Assembly: GCA_016788205.1 (NCBI GenBank)
Contig: JAEUTA010000025.1
Coordinates: forward strand, 62,001-126,000
From: Flavobacteriales bacterium
Lineage (GTDB): Bacteria; Bacteroidota; Bacteroidia; Flavobacteriales_F; PHOS-HE28
Length of the DNA stretch: 64,000 bases
Direction: 5' to 3'
The position numbers and the translations under genes were made by a program. Positions within the stretch are counted from its first letter, which is position 1; every line of letters begins with the position of its first letter. Under the pieces are notes generated by a model that saw only the letters and a program-made list of their open reading frames with translations, did no database searches and was not told where the DNA came from. Positions 57,677 through 64,000 of this stretch are shown here, one piece after another.

Positions 57677-59185
57677 TCAGCCTTTGGATCTCTTTTCCTT
57701 GATGAGCTTCAATTGCTTCACCAGGTCCACGATCTGGTCCGGGCTCAACTGTTTGCCTCTGAACTTGCGTTCGCCATCCACCAGGAACACCTTGGGGGTT
57801 GCGTACACGTCGTACGTATCGGCATAGTTCAAGCTCTCGATCGTGGTGTACTTGGGGATGAACTTGCGGGCGTCCTTTTTCGCTTCTTCGAAAACGTTCT
57901 TCGTAAGTCCGACGTTCACCCAGTCGAGGTCATTTTCCCGGATGAACGCCTTCCAATCCTTCATGAGCTCGTCATCCGTCGCCTTCGCCACGCAGAAGAC
58001 TTCGATGCCTTCGGCCTTCATCTTTTCGTGGTACAGCTTGGCGAATTCAGGAAGTTCCTTTTTACAGTGTCCGCAATGCGGGTCCCAGAAAATGATGACC
58101 ACGTATTCCTGCTGGAGATCATAGAAGTTGACCCACTTCTGCTCGGACGTATCGGTAAGCGACAGGTAGGGGGCCTTTGCACCTATTACGAGAGGGGCCT
58201 GTTTGTGCGCACGCTCACAGAGCTTGGTCAACTTGTCCTGCGGAATCCAATCCGCGCGTCCCGGTCTGTTCCCGTCCGGGCAATAATAGGTCAATGCCAT
58301 GTGCACGAACACGGCATCCATACCCATGATATCACTGGTCTCATACTTGTGGGTGACCGTGTTCACCATGTAGCGGAACACATCGTTGGAGCCATCCGTG
58401 CGTGCGATGAGTTCATCCACGAGCTTGTTGATCGTGTCTGGGACTTGTGGGATGGTTTTGCCGATGTACTCGTCGAACTTGTTCGCGAAAACAGGCACGC
58501 GTACGATGCGCTCATCCTTCAGATCCACATTATCCCAGAAATGTTGCCGGAACTGATAGTACGCAGCAGCACTGTCCAAGCTGCCATCCGCTTTGCGGAT
58601 CTCGGGTAGCTCCACGCTCATGCCGATCTTCACCAAACTGGCCGCCAACAAGCCCGGGTTCTGAGCGATAAGAGCCTTCTGGTAGGCTTTCACATCCTTG
58701 TCGAATTGTTCAAGACCGGCCTTGAAGTTCCCCTTGGCTATCGGATCCTTGACCGCCTCCATCTGCCCACGTAGGATGTCACTCTCCTTCTTCTTTTCAT
58801 TCAAGAACCGGATGTAGTCCAGGAATACTTGGTTCTCCTTGGATGCCTTCACGACAAGTTTGCCGAGCAGGTCCGTGGTATCGGTCGCCAATTTCACGAC
58901 CGGTTCGTTCAAGATCACTTCAAAATACTTGGGCCCAGGCACGACCACGGCATACACCCCCGCTTTGTAACCGCGAGCGCTGTGGAAGACCACTTTGCCT
59001 TTGGCGTCGGCCACCGCAGTATCACTGTAATAGAGTTTGCTCCCGTAGTAGTTGGCCAGGTATACCGTATCCTTCGCCAGTCCGTTGATGGTCACTTCAA
59101 CATCACGCTTCGGGCCGTCCTGCGCGGTGAGCGTGCATGTAGGGAGCAGACTGAGCAGTAGCGTGGCAATGGCGGCGTTTCGCAT
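57677..59185 (-). CDS. TlpA-like thioredoxin with DUF4369/DUF5106
   Basis: 502 residues from the ATG at 59185, with a signal peptide (NAAIATLLLSLLPTCTLTAQ). N-terminal DUF4369-like (DVEVTINGLAKDTVYLANYYGSKLYYSDTAVADAKGKVVFH), a central helical DUF5106, and a C-terminal thioredoxin domain with DPHCGHCKKELPEFAKLYHEKM, a CxxC redox pair, plus the cis-Pro in YATPKVFLVDG. Extracytoplasmic disulphide reductase as in other Bacteroidota. The TACTTTTG promoter box lies 5 nt before the ATG, so the message is probably leaderless. Confidence 0.92.
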   Translation of the reverse strand: MRNAAIATLLLSLLPTCTLTAQDGPKRDVEVTINGLAKDTVYLANYYGSKLYYSDTAVADAKGKVVFHSARGYKAGVYAVVVPGPKYFEVILNEPVVKLATDTTDLLGKLVVKASKENQVFLDYIRFLNEKKKESDILRGQMEAVKDPIAKGNFKAGLEQFDKDVKAYQKALIAQNPGLLAASLVKIGMSVELPEIRKADGSLDSAAAYYQFRQHFWDNVDLKDERIVRVPVFANKFDEYIGKTIPQVPDTINKLVDELIARTDGSNDVFRYMVNTVTHKYETSDIMGMDAVFVHMALTYYCPDGNRPGRADWIPQDKLTKLCERAHKQAPLVIGAKAPYLSLTDTSEQKWVNFYDLQQEYVVIIFWDPHCGHCKKELPEFAKLYHEKMKAEGIEVFCVAKATDDELMKDWKAFIRENDLDWVNVGLTKNVFEEAKKDARKFIPKYTTIESLNYADTYDVYATPKVFLVDGERKFRGKQLSPDQIVDLVKQLKLIKEKRSKG

Positions 59186-59190
59186 GGTTG

Positions 59191-59198
59191 CAAAAGTA
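59191..59198 (-). promoter_or_regulatory. -7 box directly before the TlpA-like gene
   Basis: TACTTTTG on the minus strand, an exact TAnnTTTG match, ending 5 nt before the ATG, so the transcription start should fall on or near the start codon. Confidence 0.6.
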
Positions 59199-59320
59199 AC
59201 GTTGGGCGTAAGGGCGCATCCCGTCCCATTAACGGACGTTGGCTTGTACGCGTGGGTTGGACGCAAGGGCTGTTAATGTTCCGTTAATGCCATTGGCAGG
59301 GACCCGTTCAACAGAGCACA

Positions 59321-60916
59321 TCAAGCCACAGCGGTCTTGAATTCACTGGTGGTGTGGAAGGTTATCTCCGGATTATTCCGGCGCTCCAGATCCAGCATAT
59401 AGGAGCTCGGTGCCATGAACACCGGATTACCATCCTTGTCCTGTACGATCTGTTGCGCTTTCACGCGAATGAACTGGTCCAGCACGCCTTCGTCGGTGGA
59501 GGTCATCCAGCAGGCCTTGTGCGCGGCTATTTGCTGAAAGGCGCATTTCGCGCCGTATTCATGCTCCAGTCGATAACTGATCACCTCGAACTGAAGTTCT
59601 CCTACACACCCCACTACTTTCTTATTGCCAGGTTGTTGGGTGAATAGCTGGGCGACCCCTTCGTCGGTCAATTGGCGTATGCCCTTGTCCAACTGCTTGG
59701 TCTTCATCGGGTCCAGATTCACCAGTTCCCGGAAGAGCTCTGGAGAGAACGCTGGGATGCCGCGGAATGTGAAATCGGCACCGTCCGTAAGGGTATCGCC
59801 GATCTTGAAGTTCCCCGTATCGAACAGGCCGATCACATCCCCGGGCCAGGCTTCTTCCACGATGGTCTTTTGTGCCGCGAGGAAATTGGTGGGTGTGGAG
59901 AAACGCATCTCTTTATCCAAGCGCACGTGATGGTAGTACGTATTACGCTGGAAACGGCCTGAGCAGATCCTAAGGAACGCGATACGATCGCGATGATTGG
60001 GGTCCAGGTTCGCGTGGATCTTGAAAACGAAGCCGCTGAACTTCGGGTCATCCGGTGCCACTTCACCATGGTCCGTGGGTCGTGGTCCTGGGGAAGGAGC
60101 GATGTCGACGAAGGCGTTGAGCACCTCCTTGACGCCGAAGTTGTTGAACGCGCTTCCAAAGAAGACCGGGGCGATCCGCCCTTCGCGGTACGCCTGTATG
60201 TTCAGCGGGTCGTACACGCCTTCGATCAGGTCGATATCGGCGCGCAGTTGTCCGGCAGCATCGGTCCCGATACCTTCATCCAGGCGGGCATCGGACAGGT
60301 CCTCGATACGTTCGCTGTTCGATTCTACCTTGGTTTTCCCGGGGTCGAAAAGACGAAGGCTCCTGCTGTAGAGGTCGTAGACGCCTTGGAAGGTGGCCCC
60401 GATACCGACGGGCCAGCTCATCGGACGTACTTTGATGGAGAGTTTCTCTTCCAATTCGTCCAACAGCTCGAACGGGTCGCGACCTTCCAGATCGAGCTTA
60501 TTGATGAAAACGATGACCGGGGTGTTGCGCATGCGGCATACCTCCATCAGACGTTCGGTCTGTGCCTCGACCCCCTTTACACAGTCGATAACGAGTACCA
60601 CGCTATCCACGGCAGTAAGGGTTCTATAGGTATCCTCGGCGAAATCGCGGTGGCCAGGTGTATCCAGCAGGTTGATGAGTTTGCCACCGTAATCGAAGGT
60701 CATCACGGAAGTGCTCACGGAAATGCCGCGCTGACGCTCGATCTCCATGAAGTCACTGGTGGCACCCCGCCGGATCTTGTTGCTTTTCACCGCACCGGCG
60801 GTCTGGATCGCACCACCGTACAGCAGGAACTTCTCCGTGAGGGTGGTCTTTCCGGCGTCCGGGTGGCTGATGATGGCGAACGTGCGCCGGTGTTCGATCT
60901 CGTCGTGGAGGGCCAT
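59321..60916 (-). CDS. prfC: peptide chain release factor 3
   Basis: 531 residues from the ATG at 60916. GTPase: [16 protein letters not shown] (G1), [19 protein letters not shown] (switch I), [16 protein letters not shown] (G3), INKLD (G4). RF3 signatures: [22 protein letters not shown] and the C-terminal ALQFEVIS-like [25 protein letters not shown]. It recycles RF1/RF2 from the ribosome after termination. The upstream extension is not needed. A TACTTTTG box with CCGCCCC is 48 nt upstream. A 135-bp gap on its 3' side has no strong hairpin. Confidence 0.95.
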   Translation of the reverse strand: MALHDEIEHRRTFAIISHPDAGKTTLTEKFLLYGGAIQTAGAVKSNKIRRGATSDFMEIERQRGISVSTSVMTFDYGGKLINLLDTPGHRDFAEDTYRTLTAVDSVVLVIDCVKGVEAQTERLMEVCRMRNTPVIVFINKLDLEGRDPFELLDELEEKLSIKVRPMSWPVGIGATFQGVYDLYSRSLRLFDPGKTKVESNSERIEDLSDARLDEGIGTDAAGQLRADIDLIEGVYDPLNIQAYREGRIAPVFFGSAFNNFGVKEVLNAFVDIAPSPGPRPTDHGEVAPDDPKFSGFVFKIHANLDPNHRDRIAFLRICSGRFQRNTYYHHVRLDKEMRFSTPTNFLAAQKTIVEEAWPGDVIGLFDTGNFKIGDTLTDGADFTFRGIPAFSPELFRELVNLDPMKTKQLDKGIRQLTDEGVAQLFTQQPGNKKVVGCVGELQFEVISYRLEHEYGAKCAFQQIAAHKACWMTSTDEGVLDQFIRVKAQQIVQDKDGNPVFMAPSSYMLDLERRNNPEITFHTTSEFKTAVA

Positions 60917-60964
60917 GATGCATGAAGGATGAACGCGGTCAGAAAGGCCCGCGGCATGGGGCGG

Positions 60965-60972
60965 CAAAAGTA
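60965..60972 (-). promoter_or_regulatory. -7 box of prfC
   Basis: TACTTTTG on the minus strand fits TAnnTTTG exactly and is followed by CCGCCCC, as for the two tRNA genes and rpmE2. Confidence 0.6.
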
Positions 60973-61015
60973 GGCCCTTGGTCGAAAGGACGCCGATCGG
61001 CACCTCCGTCTCGTC

Positions 61016-61023
61016 TAGTTTTG
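61016..61023 (+). promoter_or_regulatory. -7 box of the PQQ-type sugar dehydrogenase gene
   Basis: TAGTTTTG fits TAnnTTTG, 16 nt before the ATG at 61040. Confidence 0.55.
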
Positions 61024-61039
61024 ACACAAACCTGCACAG

Positions 61040-62665
61040 ATGATCAGAACACTCTCCATGGTTTCAGCGCTCTCTTGCGCCTTCGTTTCCGCTCAGGATC
61101 CGATACGGATCCAGTTGGAGCCGTTCGCAACCGGTTTATCGGGCCCGGTGGATATCGCACATTGCGGCGATGACCGGCTTTTCGTGGTGGAGCAGGCTGG
61201 TGTGATCAAGATTATTGGTCCGGATGGGGTGGTGTCCCCCACGCCGTTCATGGATATCACCGATATCGTGAATGATGGTGGCGGTGAGCAGGGGCTTCTG
61301 GGTTTGGCCTTCGACCCTGATTACGCTACGAACGGGGAATTCTATGTGTACTACACGGCCGGTACAGGGAATGGCACGGACCGCCTTTCGCGATTCACTG
61401 TTTCCTCGGACCCGAACGTTGCGGATGAGGGTAGTGAAGAGATCATTTACGATGTGGTGGATCCTGCCGGGAACCACAACGGGGGCGATATAGACTTCGG
61501 CCCGGACGGTTATCTCTATGTGGGGTTCGGTGACGGCGGTAGTGCCAACGACCCTTGGAATAACGCGCAAACCTTGACCAATTCCGCACTGGGAGACATG
61601 ATCCGGATCGATGTGCATGGTGCCGAGCCGTTCGAGGTGCCAGCGACCAACCCTTGGGTGAATGCGGGCAACGATACCCTTCCAGAGATCTGGGCAAGCG
61701 GTCTGCGCAACCCATGGCGATGGGGTTTCGATGCGCTTACCGGTGACCTGTGGATCGGTGATGTAGGTCAGAACGTTTGGGAAGAGGTGGATTTCTGGCC
61801 GGCCGGCGATAACAGCGGACCGAACTTCGGCTGGCGGTGCCGTGAAGGTCTCGTCCCGACCCCGTCCATCGATAATCCGGACTGTCCTGGGGCTTCGGCT
61901 TTCGTTTCACCGGTCAGCGTTCACTCGCACAGCGCCGGCTGGTGCTCGGTGATCGGTGGTCGTGTGTATCGCGGCGCGCAGTTCCCTCACCTTTTCGGGC
62001 ATTATCTCTATACGGATTATTGCCCCACCGCCTATTTCTCCCTTTATCCTGACGGGAACGGTGGCTTCACTCGTACGCAGGTACTTACCAGCAATGGGGG
62101 TGCTGGTACGTCGTGCATCGCCGAGAATAGCGCATTGGAACTGTTCGTGGCCAATGTGAACAACGGTACCATCAAGCGCATCGTTGATGCCTGCCCCATG
62201 GACGCACCTGTGGTTACGCAGAGCGAAGGGACCTTGACCAGCACAGAGGCGGATACCTACACCTGGTATTTCAATGATGCCGTGATCCCTGGTGCGAGCA
62301 CGCAATCAATCTTCGTTACCGAAAGCGGAGATTATCACGTTGTTGGGGGTTTCGCGAACAATTGCCAGTTGGAGAGTTCCCCGGTTCAAGTGATCAGCAC
62401 CGGTATCGGCGGACACGGTTCGGAGATCTTCGGTCTACGTCCCATTCCTGCGAGCGAGGTGGTAACCATCCCGACCGTTCCCACGGGTGTTGCACTAGTG
62501 CGTATCGTCGACATGTCCGGACGTGAAGTCGCTTCTCATGCCGTGAAAGCAGGTTCGACCGCCACGCTGAATGTTGCCGACCTGGCCGATGCGACCTACA
62601 TCGTTCGGCTCGTTGATGCGAACGGAAGCTTGGTGCAGCAACGCATGATGCAGGTTCAGCACTGA
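61040..62665 (+). CDS. PQQ-dependent sugar dehydrogenase with T9SS sorting domain
   Basis: 541 residues with a signal peptide ([13 protein letters not shown]). Propeller of the Gdh/Asd (sorbosone dehydrogenase) family: [99 protein letters not shown] and [16 protein letters not shown]. The middle part is an Ig-like insertion (about 375-450). C-terminal type A sorting domain about 455-541, ending [46 protein letters not shown]. Secreted by T9SS; sugar oxidation is inferred from the family, the substrate is unknown. Confidence 0.92.
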   Translation: MIRTLSMVSALSCAFVSAQDPIRIQLEPFATGLSGPVDIAHCGDDRLFVVEQAGVIKIIGPDGVVSPTPFMDITDIVNDGGGEQGLLGLAFDPDYATNGEFYVYYTAGTGNGTDRLSRFTVSSDPNVADEGSEEIIYDVVDPAGNHNGGDIDFGPDGYLYVGFGDGGSANDPWNNAQTLTNSALGDMIRIDVHGAEPFEVPATNPWVNAGNDTLPEIWASGLRNPWRWGFDALTGDLWIGDVGQNVWEEVDFWPAGDNSGPNFGWRCREGLVPTPSIDNPDCPGASAFVSPVSVHSHSAGWCSVIGGRVYRGAQFPHLFGHYLYTDYCPTAYFSLYPDGNGGFTRTQVLTSNGGAGTSCIAENSALELFVANVNNGTIKRIVDACPMDAPVVTQSEGTLTSTEADTYTWYFNDAVIPGASTQSIFVTESGDYHVVGGFANNCQLESSPVQVISTGIGGHGSEIFGLRPIPASEVVTIPTVPTGVALVRIVDMSGREVASHAVKAGSTATLNVADLADATYIVRLVDANGSLVQQRMMQVQH

Positions 62666-62680
62666 TCCACTTTCGTCTTC

Positions 62681-62715
62681 ATGAAAAGGCCGCCCGTGAT
62701 GGGCGGCCTTTTCAT
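62681..62715 (+). terminator. terminator after the sugar dehydrogenase gene
   Basis: ATGAAAAGGCCGCCC pairs with GGGCGGCCTTTTCAT (15 bp, 5-nt loop). The 260-bp gap between this gene and the next holds this and the hairpin at 62867 and nothing else I can identify. Confidence 0.9.
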
Positions 62716-62866
62716 TTGGAACAAGGGGAGGCGATCCACGCGCCTGCATGGAAATGTTCCGGTCACACGACCATGGGCTTCCAGCGTACAACAGCTCGGA
62801 CGGTGCCATTCATCCTGGGCGAAGGCAAGAAGGAGTATTAGGGACCGCCCGGTCAGTCCGATACTG

Positions 62867-62918
62867 TTCCGAACAGAAAGGGCCACCTCATTCAAGAGGC
62901 GGCCCTTTCTGTTCGGAA
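62867..62918 (-). terminator. long hairpin after the right-edge gene
   Basis: Two 23-nt arms (TTCCGAACAGAAAGGGCCACC... against GGCGGCCCTTTCTGTTCGGAA) pair with one mismatch around a 6-nt loop, starting 8 nt after the stop at 62926. T-rich arms rather than a T-run; probably a terminator. Confidence 0.75.
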
Positions 62919-62925
62919 TGTTCAC

Positions 62926-64000
62926 TTACGGCTGGATCACCAGTCGCTGGGTGTAAGAGGTATCACCAGCGGTGATGTTGACCAAGTACACACCTCCGGC
63001 GAGGTCACCGTTCAGTAATAGCGAAGTGTTCACGGAGCCGTCCTGCACTGCGATGGTGCGAGCCATTGTGCGCTTACCCGTGATGTCATAGAGGTCAATG
63101 CTCACCGTGCTCACGCCATCGGGCACCTTGGATAGGCTCATGTACAGCTGATCGCCACGGTTGGGGTTGGGGTACAAGTTGAGTTCCCCATCGCCTTGAG
63201 CGATCATGTTCACGCCGCTGCCTTGAGCATTCAACGGACAGTATGTACTGGTGGTGATGTTGACGTTGCACACCTTACCCCAAGTGACGATCGTCTCTTG
63301 GGAGGCGCACGTGGGAGCGGCATTGGCAATACACCAGGTAGCACCACCATCCTTGCTTACACGTACCTCTACAGCGTACGTCGTATTGCACTTCAGCTTG
63401 TCGCCGGTGGCCCAGTTCAGGTAGATGGTGGGGCTTGTCTGCATAGGCCGTACGATGCAGCTTCCGGCATTGGGGTACTCGCCCGGGATGCGGAAGCGGA
63501 ATTGATAGCGCACGTTGCTGCTGGCCACTGTCGGGGTGAATTGTGGGGCCGCAGCCACCAGTTTGTTGGCACTGCTGTTGGATCCACCGAACACCTTGCT
63601 CACGCCACAGCTGAAGTCGGCATCCGCAGGATTATCCTGCAGCTTCACCAACGGACATGCGGCACGTGCAGCATCGATTTTGAATAGGCATGCCGGGCCG
63701 AAGGGCTGGTTGATGCCGGCCACACGACCGCGGATACGCACGTTGAGCAGAACGTTCGATGGCAGGTGAGGCGTGCTTACCGTGTTGGTCCAGCTGTTTA
63801 TACGGAAGTGGCAGGCACGTGTCGCACCCGTTCCGGATCCATCCGTTGTGGCATGGTTACGGAAGCGACGGAAGCTGTAGCTGCCGTTCGGGTCGAAGAA
63901 CCAGAACTCGTAGCCGCTGGTCGCATTACTGACATTGTACTGGCCGCTGACCGCACTGTTCTCCGTTGCCACGATGAAGCGATCGTTCACCCAGTCCAAC
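62926..64000 (-). CDS. T9SS type A sorting domain protein (5' end outside window)
   Basis: At least 358 residues are visible; the reading frame runs off the right edge. The visible part is rich in Asn, Ser, Gly and Thr with beta strands (VRYQFRFRIPGEYPNAGSCIVRPMQTSPTIYLNWATGDKLKCNTTYAVEVRVSKDGGATWC). It ends with a type A sorting domain: LNLYPNPNRGDQLYMSLSK, then YDITGKRTMARTIAV and GVYLVNITAGDTSYTQRLVIQP. The C-terminal domain directs it across the outer membrane by T9SS. Catalytic part not visible, so no function is assigned. Confidence 0.88.
   Translation of the reverse strand, partial: LDWVNDRFIVATENSAVSGQYNVSNATSGYEFWFFDPNGSYSFRRFRNHATTDGSGTGATRACHFRINSWTNTVSTPHLPSNVLLNVRIRGRVAGINQPFGPACLFKIDAARAACPLVKLQDNPADADFSCGVSKVFGGSNSSANKLVAAAPQFTPTVASSNVRYQFRFRIPGEYPNAGSCIVRPMQTSPTIYLNWATGDKLKCNTTYAVEVRVSKDGGATWCIANAAPTCASQETIVTWGKVCNVNITTSTYCPLNAQGSGVNMIAQGDGELNLYPNPNRGDQLYMSLSKVPDGVSTVSIDLYDITGKRTMARTIAVQDGSVNTSLLLNGDLAGGVYLVNITAGDTSYTQRLVIQP

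Noticed and set aside
62716..62866. Small gene in the gap between the two T9SS proteins
   Set aside because: No open frame with a start, no motif; the two hairpins on either side mark it as intergenic.

Overview
The window is a 64 kb chromosomal stretch from a member of the Bacteroidota, most likely an uncultured, fairly GC-rich Flavobacteriales-type organism. The evidence is: Bacteroidota-type -7 promoter boxes (TAnnTTTG) and few Shine-Dalgarno sequences; two proteins with C-terminal type IX secretion sorting domains; a DUF6089/PorG-like barrel; a type B ribosomal protein L31; a dicluster ferredoxin divergent to a LuxC-type acyl-CoA reductase; and START-like, DUF5916, DUF5106/TlpA and 7TM-DISM kinase families typical of the phylum. 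I see no prophage, insertion sequence, CRISPR array or plasmid feature. The genus assignment is inference only.

Layout. 1-13 kb: a truncated glycosyltransferase, an LptF/G permease, a START-like protein with a histone-H1-like tail, tRNA-Met, a DPP-IV peptidase, a membrane glycosyltransferase-TPR fusion, an MFS transporter, an SdiA-regulated-like protein, bestrophin, an SDR enzyme and the small SRP RNA. 13-18 kb: serC-serA-DUF1015-yggS (serine synthesis and PLP homeostasis) followed by a PorG-like barrel. 18-24 kb: a secreted hypothetical protein, ferredoxin/LuxC, a beta-helix lipoprotein, rpmE2, a YdeI/DUF1801 protein and a methyltransferase. 24-34.5 kb: an aerobic phenylacetate catabolic region (paaA, B, C, D, G, H, then paaI-paaJ, with paaE divergent), interrupted by ogt, DUF2461 and YceI genes. 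34.5-36 kb: two paralogous small secreted proteins.

35.7-43.1 kb is the most unusual region. It is a tightly packed four-gene operon encoding a ThiF(E1-like)-nitroreductase fusion (Rv1355c family), a GNAT/acyl-amino-acid-synthase-like protein, a 7TM-DISM histidine kinase and a receiver-PAS-histidine kinase. A stand-alone receiver closely related to the one in the operon is divergently transcribed. It looks like a small-molecule synthesis or modification module wired to phosphorelay signalling. Its function is not known to me.

43-64 kb: an M1 peptidase, an alpha/beta hydrolase, a DUF5916 barrel protein, an EF-G-like GTPase, a small barrel, tRNA-Thr, a DAO-family oxidoreductase, a 1400-residue protein with about 12 TPR-like repeats, a TlpA-like thioredoxin, RF3, and two T9SS-sorted proteins (a PQQ-type sugar dehydrogenase and a partial gene at the right edge).

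Promoter boxes can be read upstream of many genes. Several lie only 4-6 nt from the ATG, which suggests leaderless mRNAs. Both tRNAs, rpmE2 and prfC share the longer string TAnnTTTGCCGCCC. Several operons end in clear GC-rich hairpins.
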